A DNA stretch of 64,000 nucleotides from CAVQCJ01 sp963849365 (GCA_963849365.1 CAWKHA010000002.1:1-64000); one strand, 5' to 3'. Counted from the stretch's first letter, positions 50,415-59,630 are shown. The notes: generated from the letters alone by a model not told the origin. Translations and numbers: made by a program.

Positions 50415-52229
50415 ATGAACGGCCACCAGGAGGGTGACTGGTCACGGCGCGAGTTCCTGGGGGCGGTGGGAGCCGCCGGCGCGGCCGGGCTGTTCCTGCC
50501 GCAGGGGCTGTGGCTCCCCGAGCCCGGCGCGGTCGGCGCGCCCAGCAGCTTCACCGGGTCGAACGCGCTGCGACTGGCCATGCACGTGCACGGGACGTGG
50601 TCGGAGGGGCTCGGCAGCTGGGGGGCTCAGTTCACCCAGGCCGCCGCCAACGGTCTGGACGTCCTGTACCTGACCGATCACGACTTCCGGGCGACGGCCG
50701 ACAAGTACCTGACGTCCCTGACCGGCGTGACCTGGGTGAAGACCAAGACCGGGACGCTCGCGCAGCAGGCCCAGACCGCGAGCGGCGGCGGCATCCGCGT
50801 CCTCGCCGAGAGCTCGGCCGCCGGGAGCGCGGCGTCGGTGACCATGGCCGTGCAGCCCAAACCGCAGGCGTTCAACCGGCTGCGCACCTCCGTCGCCGGC
50901 CAGACGATCGAGCACACGGTGACCTCCGCGCGGCTCACCGCCGGCGCCCGCTACGAGGTGGTCGTCGAGCTGAGCTACCACCCAGCGGCCACCGGTGGCC
51001 CCGCGGGCCAGTACAAGCTCGTCTACCGGTTCGGCGCGGCCACCGCCTCGCGGTTCAAGGAGAACGGCGGCCTGACCGGCGTGGTCGCGGCGCCGGCCCC
51101 GGCCGCCGGCTCGGTCCAGCGGCTGTCGCCGGAGACGGACATCGCCGCGCTCTGGCCGTCGATGCTGCCGATGGACAACGCGATGTATGGCGTGTCGTTC
51201 ACTGCCAGGAGCCCGCGCAAGGGTGCCGTCGCCGACATCCGGGTGGCCGGCGTGCGGTTCCTGCGCACCCAGAACGGCGCTGCGGCCGTCACCGCGAACC
51301 AGGCCGCGCTCATCGCGGCCTACCAGTCGCAGTTCCCGACGCTCACGGCACGCGCCACGACCGAGACCAGCCGCACGCTGCCGGACATGACCCCGTTCGG
51401 AGTCCCGCAGTACTTCCCCGACTACCCGAACCTGCCCGGCGACCTCGACGCGCAGCACGCCGCGATCGTGGCGGACGTGCACGCCAAGAACGGGCTGGTC
51501 TCCTGGAACCATCCGTTCGGGTACAACACCGGCCCGCTGCTGAGCGCGGCAGAGCGCGACGCCAGGCGGCGCCAGCTGTTCGCCACGATGCGGGCGGTGC
51601 AGCAGTACGGCGTGGACCTGCTGGAAGTGGGTTACACGCTGCGTGGCAACGTCGACGCCGCCACTCACATCGCGCTGTGGGACACCTTCTCCCGCAACGG
51701 GACCTTCCTGACCGGGAACGGCACGAGCGACGACCACAGCGGCGAGGGGTGGAAGAACCTGAGCAACGGTTTCGTCACCGGCCTGTGGGGGGCGTCGCGC
51801 TCGGAGAGCGAGGTGCTGGCCGGCCTCGCCGCCGGACGGGCCTTCGCCGCGCACCTGGGGAAGTGGTCGGGCAGCGAGACAGACCTGCTGGTCGACGGGA
51901 CGGTTCCGATGGGCTCGGACTCGGTGGCCACCAAGGCCAGCCGGTCGCTGGCGATCTGGGCGACCGCCCTGCCCGCAGGCAGTGCGGTCCAGCTCGTGTC
52001 GGGACCGGTCGACTTCGCCGGCGCACCGGACCCGGGAACGGCGGTGGTCCGCTCGCTGGCGCCGTCCGAGTTCTCCGGCGGGACCGCGACCGTAACGGTC
52101 GACACCACGGTCTCGCGGTTCTACCGCGTGCAGGTGCTCGCAGCGGACGGCTCCGTCATCGGCTGCGGCAACCCGGTGTGGCTGCTCAGGCAGCAGCCGC
52201 CCGGCGGGATCCCGACCCCGCGGAGCTGA
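50415..52229 (+). CDS. Tat-exported PHP-domain phosphoesterase-like protein
   Basis: 604 residues from the ATG at 50415, after TTGGAGGGGTCG. The twin-arginine signal WSRREFLGAVGAAGAAGLFLP predicts folded export. The PHP metal motifs are dispersed: MHVHGTWSEG, YLTDHDFRA, SWNHPFGYN and NGTSDDHSGEG, giving the His/Asp set for a two- or three-metal site. A beta-rich insert (residues 130-300) and a C-terminal beta domain (residues 500-604) flank the catalytic halves. Substrate unknown. Nine bases separate it from the next P-type ATPase gene. Confidence 0.75.
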   Translation: MNGHQEGDWSRREFLGAVGAAGAAGLFLPQGLWLPEPGAVGAPSSFTGSNALRLAMHVHGTWSEGLGSWGAQFTQAAANGLDVLYLTDHDFRATADKYLTSLTGVTWVKTKTGTLAQQAQTASGGGIRVLAESSAAGSAASVTMAVQPKPQAFNRLRTSVAGQTIEHTVTSARLTAGARYEVVVELSYHPAATGGPAGQYKLVYRFGAATASRFKENGGLTGVVAAPAPAAGSVQRLSPETDIAALWPSMLPMDNAMYGVSFTARSPRKGAVADIRVAGVRFLRTQNGAAAVTANQAALIAAYQSQFPTLTARATTETSRTLPDMTPFGVPQYFPDYPNLPGDLDAQHAAIVADVHAKNGLVSWNHPFGYNTGPLLSAAERDARRRQLFATMRAVQQYGVDLLEVGYTLRGNVDAATHIALWDTFSRNGTFLTGNGTSDDHSGEGWKNLSNGFVTGLWGASRSESEVLAGLAAGRAFAAHLGKWSGSETDLLVDGTVPMGSDSVATKASRSLAIWATALPAGSAVQLVSGPVDFAGAPDPGTAVVRSLAPSEFSGGTATVTVDTTVSRFYRVQVLAADGSVIGCGNPVWLLRQQPPGGIPTPRS

Positions 52230-52238
52230 GGGGGACCG

Positions 52239-54809
52239 ATGTCGACAGCGCCAGGTCTGTCGGTCGCCGAAGCCCAGCGCCGGCTCGCACTGACGGGTCC
52301 CAACCGGATCCCGCAGCGCGGCCGCGTCTCGGTCTGGTCGAGCATCGGGACCCAGCTGCGCGACCCGCTGATCGTCGTGCTCCTGGCCGCCTGCGCGCTG
52401 ACCCTGGCGACCGGCGACGTGGCCGACGCGATGGTGATCGCGCTGGTCGTGGTCGTCAACACCGCCGTGGGGGTCAGCCAGGAGGTCAGGGCCGACCACG
52501 CGGTGACGGCCCTGTCCGAGCTGAGCGCGCCGTCGGTCCGGGTCCGGCGCGGGGGCGTCGAGGGGAGGCTGCCGGCCGACGAACTGGTGCCGGGCGACGT
52601 CGTCCTGCTCGGCGAGGGCGACGTCGTCCCGGCCGACGGGGACCTGCTCGAGGCGTCCGGCCTGCTCGTCGACGAGTCGGCCCTCACCGGGGAGTCGGTC
52701 GCCGTCGGCCGGCGCGGCCCGCACGGCGAGGCGGCCGGGGAGACGCTGTCGGCCGGCACCGTGGTGGTCCGGGGTCGCGCGGTGCTGTCGGTGACCGGGA
52801 CCGGGGAGTCCAGCGCGCTCGGCCGGATCGCCGCCCTGATGGACTCGCGCGTCCAGCCGACGCCGCTGCAGCGGCGCCTGGTCGGCCTCGGCCGGACCCT
52901 CGCCCTGGTCGCCGTCGCGCTGTGCGCCGTCGTCCTGGTGTCGGGTCTGCTGCGCGGCCAGCCGCTCGAGCTGATGGTCGTCACCGCGATCAGCCTCGCC
53001 GTCGCGGCCGTACCCGAGTCGCTGCCCGCAGTCGTGACGTTCAGCCTCGCGCTGGGGGCGCGCCGGATGGCCGAACGCAACGCCATCGTCCGGCGCCTGC
53101 CGGCCGTCGAGACGCTGGGGTCGGTGACGGTGCTCGCGACCGACAAGACCGGCACCCTGACCCAGGGGCGCATGGCGGTCCGCGAGCTGTGGACTCCCGA
53201 ACGCGTCGTGGCGGTGTCCGGGGACGGGGACGGCCCGCGTGGCGAGCTGGTCAGCGCCGGCCGCACCCTGGACGCGGCGGACACGCCGGACGTCGTCGCC
53301 CTGTTGCGGGCCGCTGCGCTGTGCAACGACGCCACGCTCGTCGTACCGAGCCGTCCGGGCGGGCGCTGGGAAGGCCTCGGTGACCCGACCGAGGTCGCGT
53401 TGCTCGCGGCGGCCGGGAAGATCGGCCTGACCAGGCCGGGCCTCGAGCAGGACTACCCGCGGGTGCGCGAGGTGCCGTTCGACAGCCTCGCCCGGCGCAT
53501 GACGACGGTGCACCGGATCCCGGGAGCCGGGCCGGAGCGCCTGCTCGTGGTCACGAAGGGCTCACCGGAGACACTCTGCGACGGCGGCGAGGGTGGCCGG
53601 CAGGGGCCGGTTCGCGCAGAGGCGCTGCGAAGGGCGGCCCAGCTGGCCGACCGCGGCTTCCGGGTGCTCGCCGTCGCCCGTGGGTTGGTGGCGGCCGGGT
53701 CGCCCTGGCAGGACGCCGAGCTGGAGCTGCTGGGCCTGGTCGCGATGGAGGACCCGGCCAAGCCCGCGGCCCGGGCCACCGTCCTGGCCTGTACGGATGC
53801 GGGCGTGATCCCGGTCCTGATCACCGGCGACCATCTCGCCACGGCCCAGGCCATGGCGGTCCGCGTCGGCGTGCTGAGCGATGCCACGGCAGGCCGGCCC
53901 GACCTGGTTGTGACGGGCGAGCAGGTCACCTCCGGCGAGGTCCCCGACCTGACCGTCCCACGGGTGTTCGCGCGCACGAACCCGGCACAGAAGCTCGACA
54001 TCATCCAGGCCTGGAAGGACCGCGGAGCGGTGGTGGCCATGACCGGCGACGGGGTGAACGACGGTCCCGCGCTGCGGCGGGCCGACATCGGGGTGGCGAT
54101 GGGGCATCGCGGGACCGAGGTCGCCCGGCAGGCTGCGGACCTCGTCCTCGCCGACGACGAGCTGGGGACCGTGGTGGCGGCGGTCGAAGAGGGCCGCCGC
54201 GTCTACGCGAACATCCGACGGTTCCTCGTGTTCGGCCTGTCGGGGGGCGCCGCCGAGATCCTGCTGATGCTGCTGGGACCGTTCGTGGGACTCACCCTGC
54301 CGCTGCTGGCGGCCCAGATCCTGTGGATCAACCTGCTGACGCACGGGCTGACCGGGGTCGCGCTGGGAGCCGAACCGGCCGAGCCCGGCCTCATGCGGCG
54401 ACCGCCGCGCCCGCCTGAGCAGAGCGTGCTGGGGGACGGGCTGTGGGGGCGCGTCCTCGTCCTCGGCGCCATCCTGACCGTGACCTGTCTCGGGCTGGGC
54501 GTGTGGGCCCACGACAGCGGGCGGGCGTGGCAGACCATGGTGTTCGTCGCGCTCACCAGCCTCCAGCTGGGTGTCGCGGTCGGGCTGCGGCCACGGCTGC
54601 TGACGGCACAGAACCCGCTGCTCCCTGCGGCCGTCGGAGGCGCCCTGCTGCTGGCGCTGGCCGGTGTCTACGTGCCGGCGCTCAGCGACCTGCTCGGCAC
54701 GACCGCGCTCCCCTGGGCCGACACCCTGCTCGCGGTCGGCACCGGGCTGGTCGGCTGGTGCGCGGTGCGGCTGCCGACGCTTGCGCGGGTCGGGCGACCG
54801 GCCAGCTAG
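52239..54809 (+). CDS. P-type cation-transporting ATPase (type II)
   Basis: 856 residues from the ATG at 52239. Complete pump: actuator LLVDESALTGESVAV, transmembrane SLAVAAVPESLPAVVTFSLALG (cation site PES), phosphorylation Asp302 in VLATDKTGTLTQGRM, nucleotide site VTKGSPETL, hinge MTGDGVNDGPALRRADIGVAMGHRGTEVA, and six C-terminal helices. The PESLP signature is that of Ca2+/Mn2+ or Na+/K+-like type II pumps. The metal cannot be assigned. It is probably cotranscribed with the PHP gene under the box at 50335. Confidence 0.88.
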   Translation: MSTAPGLSVAEAQRRLALTGPNRIPQRGRVSVWSSIGTQLRDPLIVVLLAACALTLATGDVADAMVIALVVVVNTAVGVSQEVRADHAVTALSELSAPSVRVRRGGVEGRLPADELVPGDVVLLGEGDVVPADGDLLEASGLLVDESALTGESVAVGRRGPHGEAAGETLSAGTVVVRGRAVLSVTGTGESSALGRIAALMDSRVQPTPLQRRLVGLGRTLALVAVALCAVVLVSGLLRGQPLELMVVTAISLAVAAVPESLPAVVTFSLALGARRMAERNAIVRRLPAVETLGSVTVLATDKTGTLTQGRMAVRELWTPERVVAVSGDGDGPRGELVSAGRTLDAADTPDVVALLRAAALCNDATLVVPSRPGGRWEGLGDPTEVALLAAAGKIGLTRPGLEQDYPRVREVPFDSLARRMTTVHRIPGAGPERLLVVTKGSPETLCDGGEGGRQGPVRAEALRRAAQLADRGFRVLAVARGLVAAGSPWQDAELELLGLVAMEDPAKPAARATVLACTDAGVIPVLITGDHLATAQAMAVRVGVLSDATAGRPDLVVTGEQVTSGEVPDLTVPRVFARTNPAQKLDIIQAWKDRGAVVAMTGDGVNDGPALRRADIGVAMGHRGTEVARQAADLVLADDELGTVVAAVEEGRRVYANIRRFLVFGLSGGAAEILLMLLGPFVGLTLPLLAAQILWINLLTHGLTGVALGAEPAEPGLMRRPPRPPEQSVLGDGLWGRVLVLGAILTVTCLGLGVWAHDSGRAWQTMVFVALTSLQLGVAVGLRPRLLTAQNPLLPAAVGGALLLALAGVYVPALSDLLGTTALPWADTLLAVGTGLVGWCAVRLPTLARVGRPAS

Positions 54810-55696
54810 GGCGACGCAGTCGCGCCGCTGCAGGTCGCCGGCTGGGCCCGGACCCAGTCCCGGATGGTCGTCGCGATGACGCCCGGCTGGTAGACGGTCT
54901 GGTGTGTCGCGCCCGGGACGACGACCACGCGCACGGGATGCCCGGCCCGGGCGAGCTGCCGCGCGAAGGCCGTCGTGAACGAGACCGGCACCTGGTCGTC
55001 GCTGTCGCCGTGCGCCAGCAGGACGGCCAGCGGGCACGGGCGCAGCCGTTCGCCCACCCAGGTCGCCGGGTCGGCCTGGTGCCACAGATCGGGCCGCTCC
55101 TCGGGTGACGCGCCGATCAACGGCTGTGCCAGGTCCGACAGCGCGGCCACGTCGTACGCGCCGGCCAGCCCCACCAGCCCGTCGACGCTCGTCGCGGGGT
55201 CCGGGCAGCGGCCCCCGAGCTGCCGGCCGGCCAGTGCCGCGAGGGCCGCGAGGTGCGCACCGGACGAGTGCCCCACCAGGATCACCGGTCCAGGAGCGAT
55301 CCCGGCTGCGCGCGCTCGCGCCACCGCGAAGTCGGCGGCACAGACGATGTCCTGCACCGGAGTCGGGAACCGCACGCCGTCGGCCGCTGCCCGGTACGTC
55401 GCGTTCACGACCACCATGCCGTCGCCCGCCAGCGTGTCCGCCAGCGGGGCGAGTCCCGCCCGGTCGGCCGTCTGCCATCCGCCGCCGGGCACCAGCACCA
55501 CGACGGGGGCCGCAGCCGAGCGGGCCGGCAGGTAGAGGTCGGCCGCCACCCCGGGGAGGTAGTGCTCGGTCCCGGCCAGGTGCTGCGCGGGCGGCCCGTC
55601 GGTCGCCGGACGCGTCAGGCGCCAGACCGCGACCGCCAGCACCAGCAGGCCGGTGGCGGCCAGCGCCATGCGTCGACCGGGCCGCCGCACGGTCAC
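54806..55696 (-). CDS. Membrane-anchored alpha/beta hydrolase
   Basis: 296 residues from the GTG at 55696, which overlaps the stop of the upstream gene (GTGA). An N-terminal anchor (MALAATGLLVLAVAVWRL) is followed by an esterase/BD-FAE-like hydrolase: oxyanion motif VVLVPGGGWQTADRAG, nucleophile elbow LVGHSSGAHLAALAAL, acid in LAHGDSDDQVPV and catalytic His in PGATHQTVYQ. Probably a carboxylesterase acting outside the membrane; substrate unknown. It converges with the P-type ATPase by a 4-nt overlap. Confidence 0.82.
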   Translation of the reverse strand: MTVRRPGRRMALAATGLLVLAVAVWRLTRPATDGPPAQHLAGTEHYLPGVAADLYLPARSAAAPVVVLVPGGGWQTADRAGLAPLADTLAGDGMVVVNATYRAAADGVRFPTPVQDIVCAADFAVARARAAGIAPGPVILVGHSSGAHLAALAALAGRQLGGRCPDPATSVDGLVGLAGAYDVAALSDLAQPLIGASPEERPDLWHQADPATWVGERLRPCPLAVLLAHGDSDDQVPVSFTTAFARQLARAGHPVRVVVVPGATHQTVYQPGVIATTIRDWVRAQPATCSGATASP

Positions 55697-56112
55697 ACGG
55701 ACGTCAGCCGGTGGCCGGTGGCGTCCTGGGTCGACGTGGCGGCGAGCTGCGTCGGCCGCGCGACCATGTGCCGGACGGTCGCGCCGAACCACAGCAGCAC
55801 GGTGGACACCACGAGCACGGTCAGTGCCGCCTCGCTCGCGGTCACGAGCGCCATCACGGCCGCCACCAGGGCCACGGCGCCGATCGCCGTGAGCACGGCG
55901 ACGAGCAGCGGAGACGTCTGCTTGCGCGTATACGCGTCGCCGACCCCGCTGAGGGCGCACCCGCCGACCCAGCCGAGCGCGAGGACGACGCCTGCCGTCC
56001 CGCGCACGCTGCCGAGGAACGGCAGGTCCGCGCCCTGGAGGAAGGCGACGTACACCCCCACCACCGCACCCGTGAAGAGCGTCGCTGCGAGATCCTTGCC
56101 GGTCAGCCTCAT
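55693..56112 (-). CDS. Small integral membrane protein, unknown function
   Basis: 139 residues from the ATG at 56112 (GAGGGGGCGGTGGTG upstream). Four hydrophobic segments: AATLFTGAVVGVYVAFL, RGTAGVVLALGWVGGCAL, LLVAVLTAIGAVALVAAVMAL and ALTVLVVSTVLLWFGATV. No named family recognised. The overlap with the hydrolase gene implies coupling. A degenerate DosR-type box lies upstream at 56176. Confidence 0.65.
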   Translation of the reverse strand: MRLTGKDLAATLFTGAVVGVYVAFLQGADLPFLGSVRGTAGVVLALGWVGGCALSGVGDAYTRKQTSPLLVAVLTAIGAVALVAAVMALVTASEAALTVLVVSTVLLWFGATVRHMVARPTQLAATSTQDATGHRLTSV

Positions 56113-56175
56113 CACCACCGCCCCCTCATGGACAGGACATGGAGCCAGCGTCACCGGGCCGGGGCGCCGCGCACA

Positions 56176-56189
56176 GAGCCGAAAGTCAC
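56176..56189 (-). promoter_or_regulatory. Degenerate DosR-type box ahead of the membrane-protein gene
   Basis: Minus strand GTGACTTTCGGCTC, two mismatches. GACGCT (56152-56147) follows after 23 nt, the spacing of the better boxes. Confidence 0.45.
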
Positions 56190-56203
56190 GGCACCCGACG
56201 GCC

Positions 56204-57610
56204 TCACGGGCAGGTCGCCCCAGCGCAGGTGCGGGCGACGGCGAGCTGGGCGGCGACCGTCGCGAGACGGGCAGCCGAGGGGTTGTCCGCGTCGGCGTCC
56301 CTGAGCAGGTTGCGGTTCTCGCCGGGGTCGGCGTCGAGGTCGTAGTACTCCTTGAACGCGACCGCCCCGGTTGAGCTGTACGTCTCGATGTACGCGAAGT
56401 GCATGTCGTGGATCTGCGCCCAGTCGGGCACCTTGCCGTTGGCGGGGTAGTCGTACCAGTACTCGTTCAGCTCGTACGGCCTGGCGACGTGGGCCAGCAG
56501 GGAGTGCCCGTCGATGACGACCGAGGCCGCCGGGGCGGTCCCGGTGGCCGCGTAGATCGTGGCGGCCAGGTCGACGTTGGACACCAGGTCGGTGTTCGTG
56601 ACCGCGGGCAGGTGCCCGTCCCAGCGGATGAACAGCGGCACGTTCACCGACGGCAGGTAGGGCACGAACTTGGACGTGCGGTTGTGCTCGCCCCACATCG
56701 TGCCGTTGTCGCTCCACAGGACGACCATCGTGCTGGCGAGCTGGCCGGACGCCTGCAGCGTCGTCATCATCCGGTCGATCTGGACGTCCACGCTCATCAG
56801 CGCCCGCAGCTGGCTCTCGCACAGTGCCTCGGACTGCGCCACGGTCTTGGGCGCCCACTTAACGTAGGGCGGCATGTCGGACACATCGGGGTCGTGCGGG
56901 ATCGCGCACTGGCGGACCGGAGCGTTCGCATACTTCGCCTCCGGGAGCGCCAGGCCGTCGGCCTGCGGGTGCGGGGCGTGGAAGGCCACGTACTCGTACC
57001 ACTGCCGGCCCTGGGCGTCGGTCGTCAGCGCCCGCAGGTACTGCACGGCGATGTTGCCGGTGCTGGTGGTGGCGTAGCCGGGCAGCTTGGCCACCTTCCC
57101 CTGCACGTTCGCCTGCGGGGTGTTGTACGCGGCGCTCTGCCACATCGAGTACCGGTCGAAGTCGTTGGGAGCCTTGTTCAGCGGCCAGTTGTGCAGGTAC
57201 TTGCCGACCAGCGCGGTCTGGTAGCCGGCCTGGTGCAGCACGTGCTGCACGGTCGTGTCCAGGTTCACTCTCGCGACGTCCTGCTGGTGCCGCATCCCGT
57301 TGTTGTGGTCGTACTGGCCGGTCATGCCCGCGGCCCGCGAGGGACAGCAGGACGGCGTCGACACATCCGCGTACGCGAAGAAGGTCCCCGGTGCGAACCA
57401 CTGCACCGTCTTGGGCATGTACGCGGCCATCCGCGCCAGCGTGTCGTCCCGCATGTCGTCGAGCACGATGTTGAGGACGTTGGCACGAACCGGCGCGGCC
57501 ACCGGCGCGCTCGCGGCTGTAGCCGGCCCACCGGATGTCGCCACGGCGAACGAGCCGAGCAGTCCAAGGGCCACGATCATGACGGTTCGCTGCATGCGTC
57601 TGCGGGCCAC
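56204..57610 (-). CDS. Secreted sulfatase
   Basis: 468 residues from the GTG at 57610 (AGGAGTTGCG upstream). Signal peptide to about residue 33. The sulfatase signature STPSCCPSRAAGMTG contains Cys88-x-Pro-Ser-Arg, the site converted to formylglycine. NIVLDDMRDD supplies the calcium Asp pair (51-52), GKYLHNWP the lysine/His, and LWSDNGTMWGEH the C-terminal metal Asp-Asn. A type I arylsulfatase or N-acetylglucosamine-6-sulfatase-like enzyme acting outside the cell. Its own promoter appears to lie inside the 3' end of the preceding USP gene. Confidence 0.88.
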   Translation of the reverse strand: MARRRMQRTVMIVALGLLGSFAVATSGGPATAASAPVAAPVRANVLNIVLDDMRDDTLARMAAYMPKTVQWFAPGTFFAYADVSTPSCCPSRAAGMTGQYDHNNGMRHQQDVARVNLDTTVQHVLHQAGYQTALVGKYLHNWPLNKAPNDFDRYSMWQSAAYNTPQANVQGKVAKLPGYATTSTGNIAVQYLRALTTDAQGRQWYEYVAFHAPHPQADGLALPEAKYANAPVRQCAIPHDPDVSDMPPYVKWAPKTVAQSEALCESQLRALMSVDVQIDRMMTTLQASGQLASTMVVLWSDNGTMWGEHNRTSKFVPYLPSVNVPLFIRWDGHLPAVTNTDLVSNVDLAATIYAATGTAPAASVVIDGHSLLAHVARPYELNEYWYDYPANGKVPDWAQIHDMHFAYIETYSSTGAVAFKEYYDLDADPGENRNLLRDADADNPSAARLATVAAQLAVARTCAGATCP

Positions 57611-57656
57611 CGCAACTCCTGACTCAGGCCGCTCCGAGCGGGGCGTCGCCGTGAAC

Positions 57657-58526
57657 CTAGGCCGGGCCGGAACCGTTCGCGAGGGTCTTTCGTCCCGGAG
57701 CCCGGACCACGGCGACCGGGCTCTCGGCGTGGTGCAGCAGCGCGTGCGTGACCGACCCCAACAGCACCGCGCGCGGGCCTCCGAGGCCGCGCGTGCCCAT
57801 GACGATCAGCTCGGCACCGGCGGAGGCCGCCACCAGTGCGCGCGTCGCCGAGTCCCGGACCGGGCGCTCGCGCACGTCGACCTCGTCGTACTTGTCGGTC
57901 CAGGCCGACAGCCAGCCGGACAGCCGCAGCGCGGCCTCGCGCTCGTCGTCGCCGTCCCAGGCGTGCACGGCGGTGAGCCCGCACCCGCGCAGCGCTGCCT
58001 CGCCGAACGCGAAGCCGAGCGCCTCCTCCGCACCCGCCGACCCGTCGACGCCGACGACCACGCGGCCGGCCTCTGGTCCCGGCTGGCAGTAGTAGCTGGA
58101 CCGGACGACGACGACCGGACACGCTGCGTGGGCGGCCAGCTGCAGGCTGGTCGAACCGACCAGCAGCTCGGCGAGAGTGCCCAGACCGCGGCAGCCGACC
58201 ACGCCCATCTGGGCGCCGTCCATGACCTCGAGCAGGGAGGGCACCGTCGGTCCGGTGACCGCGGCCGCCTCGGCCTCGACCCCCGGCGCGTCCGTTCGGG
58301 CCTGGCGCAACGCGTCGGCGAGCAGCCCTTCGTCTTCCCGCTGCAGCAGTTCCGGGTCGGGTTCCACCTGCGTCACGAAGCCCGCGACCGCGGCAGTGGC
58401 CGTGTACCCCGCGTGCGCGATGAGCAGCGGGGCGTGCCGGCCCTCCGCCGCGCGGGCGGCCCAGGTCAGCGCGAGCCGGCTGGAGTACGAGCCGTCGTAG
58501 CCGACCACGACGCGTCCGGTCACCAT
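57657..58526 (-). CDS. Universal stress protein, tandem USP domains
   Basis: 289 residues from the ATG at 58526, after GACGGGAGGACGCG. Domain 1: RVVVGYDGSYSSRLALTW to VGCRGLGTLAELLVGSTSLQLA. Domain 2: VVVGVDGSAGAEEALGF to VMGTRGLGGPRAVLLGSVTHALLHHA. Both ATP loops are present. Divergent from another USP at 58703, with one shared DosR-type box between. The last 13 codons contain the sulfatase box at 57683. Confidence 0.9.
   Translation of the reverse strand: MVTGRVVVGYDGSYSSRLALTWAARAAEGRHAPLLIAHAGYTATAAVAGFVTQVEPDPELLQREDEGLLADALRQARTDAPGVEAEAAAVTGPTVPSLLEVMDGAQMGVVGCRGLGTLAELLVGSTSLQLAAHAACPVVVVRSSYYCQPGPEAGRVVVGVDGSAGAEEALGFAFGEAALRGCGLTAVHAWDGDDEREAALRLSGWLSAWTDKYDEVDVRERPVRDSATRALVAASAGAELIVMGTRGLGGPRAVLLGSVTHALLHHAESPVAVVRAPGRKTLANGSGPA
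57683..57696 (-). promoter_or_regulatory. DosR-type box inside the USP gene end, facing the sulfatase gene
   Basis: Plus strand GGGTCTTTCGTCCC, with the intact GGGAC half on the minus strand (GGGACGAAAGACCC). TAGGTT (57659-57654) follows after exactly 23 nt and overlaps the USP stop codon. The box itself is coding sequence of the USP gene. Confidence 0.6.
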
Positions 58527-58617
58527 CGCGTCCTCCCGTCGATCGGTCCGTCGGTCCGGCCCGCCAGCCGGACCGACGGACGTACTCCACGTTCCCCCGC
58601 CGCGCCGTCCAGGGGCA

Positions 58618-58631
58618 GGGACCAACGGCCC
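58618..58631. promoter_or_regulatory. DosR-type box shared by two divergent USP genes
   Basis: GGGACCAACGGCCC, identical to the box at 8976. Rightward, GAGGCT (58655-58660) follows after 23 nt; leftward, GAACGT (58594-58589) also after 23 nt. One palindrome can therefore serve both genes. Confidence 0.75.
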
Positions 58632-58702
58632 TGTCCGGACCGGGCCGGCGGCATGAGGCTGGAGTCGTCAGGAGTGCGGCGCGTTCCGCGTGGGAGGCGG
58701 CC

Positions 58703-59602
58703 ATGGACGCCAGAGTGATCGTCGTCGGCTACGACGGGTCCCAGAGCAGCGTGCACGCCCTCGACTGGGCGTTGGACGCCGCTCGGCGGCGTGGCCTGTC
58801 CGTGCGCATCGTGCATGCGGCGCACCCGTACGTGGAGCCCTACCCGGCGTGGGGCGGTTACGCCGGTCCGAGCCCGCAGGCCCTGATGACCGCCGCCGAG
58901 CACACGCTGGCCCGCGGCCTGTCGTACGCGAGCAAGCGGGCACCGCTGCTGCCCGTCGAGACGCGCCTGGTCACCTCAGGGGTGACTGCCGCGCTCATGG
59001 CCGAGCCGGACACGACCGAGCTGATCGTGGTCGGGTCCCGGGGGCTCGAGGGTCTCGGCGAGCTGCTCATGGGGTCGACCGGGATCCAGCTGGCGATGCA
59101 CGCGCCCTGCCCCGTCGTGGTCGTCCGCCCGCACGACACGGACGCCGAACCGGGCCCCGACGCCGGCCGCGTCGTGGTCGGGGTGGACGGTTCGACGCTG
59201 TCCGAGGACGCCCTCGCGTTCGCGTTCGACGAGGCGGCGGCACGCGGGTGCGGGCTGACCGCCATCCACGCATGGCGGATCCCGTACTACGAGGTCCCCG
59301 GCCACGGCGCCCCGATCCCGGCCAGCGTCATCGACACCGAGTTCCGCGGAGACGAGCTGCGTTCCCTCAGTGACGCCCTGGCGACATGGCGGGAGAAGCA
59401 CCCCCTCGTCGAAGTGCGCAACATCGTCGTCCACGCGGACGCGGCATCCGCCCTCGTGGCGGCCTCGTCCGGTGCGGAGCTGCTGGTGGTGGGCTCGCGC
59501 GGTCGCGGTGGATTCCGCAGCCTGCTGCTCGGTTCCGTCAGCCATGCGGTGCTGCACCACGCGCACTGCCCAGTAGCCATCGTCCGGCCGACCAAGACCT
59601 GA
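58703..59602 (+). CDS. Universal stress protein, tandem USP domains
   Basis: 299 residues from the ATG at 58703, after GGAGGCGGCC. Domain 1: VIVVGYDGSQSSVHALDW to VVGSRGLEGLGELLMGSTGIQLA. Domain 2: VVVGVDGSTLSEDALAF to VVGSRGRGGFRSLLLGSVSHAVLHHA. Closest in architecture to the USP at 9064. It lies 46 bp before the permease-arcA pair and may share its transcript. Confidence 0.9.
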   Translation: MDARVIVVGYDGSQSSVHALDWALDAARRRGLSVRIVHAAHPYVEPYPAWGGYAGPSPQALMTAAEHTLARGLSYASKRAPLLPVETRLVTSGVTAALMAEPDTTELIVVGSRGLEGLGELLMGSTGIQLAMHAPCPVVVVRPHDTDAEPGPDAGRVVVGVDGSTLSEDALAFAFDEAAARGCGLTAIHAWRIPYYEVPGHGAPIPASVIDTEFRGDELRSLSDALATWREKHPLVEVRNIVVHADAASALVAASSGAELLVVGSRGRGGFRSLLLGSVSHAVLHHAHCPVAIVRPTKT

Positions 59603-59614
59603 CGTCCGGAGCAC

Positions 59615-59630
59615 GGGCCGGGAACGGCCC
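59615..59630 (+). promoter_or_regulatory. GC-rich hairpin between USP and permease genes
   Basis: GGGCCG-GGAA-CGGCCC, a perfect 6-bp stem with a tetraloop, 18 nt before the permease ATG. It lacks the GGGAC core, so it is not counted as a DosR box. It may be an attenuator or a stability element. Confidence 0.4.

Noticed and set aside
59615..59630. GGGCCGGGAACGGCCC as a DosR box
   Set aside because: It lacks GGGAC and is too close to the permease start to place a promoter.
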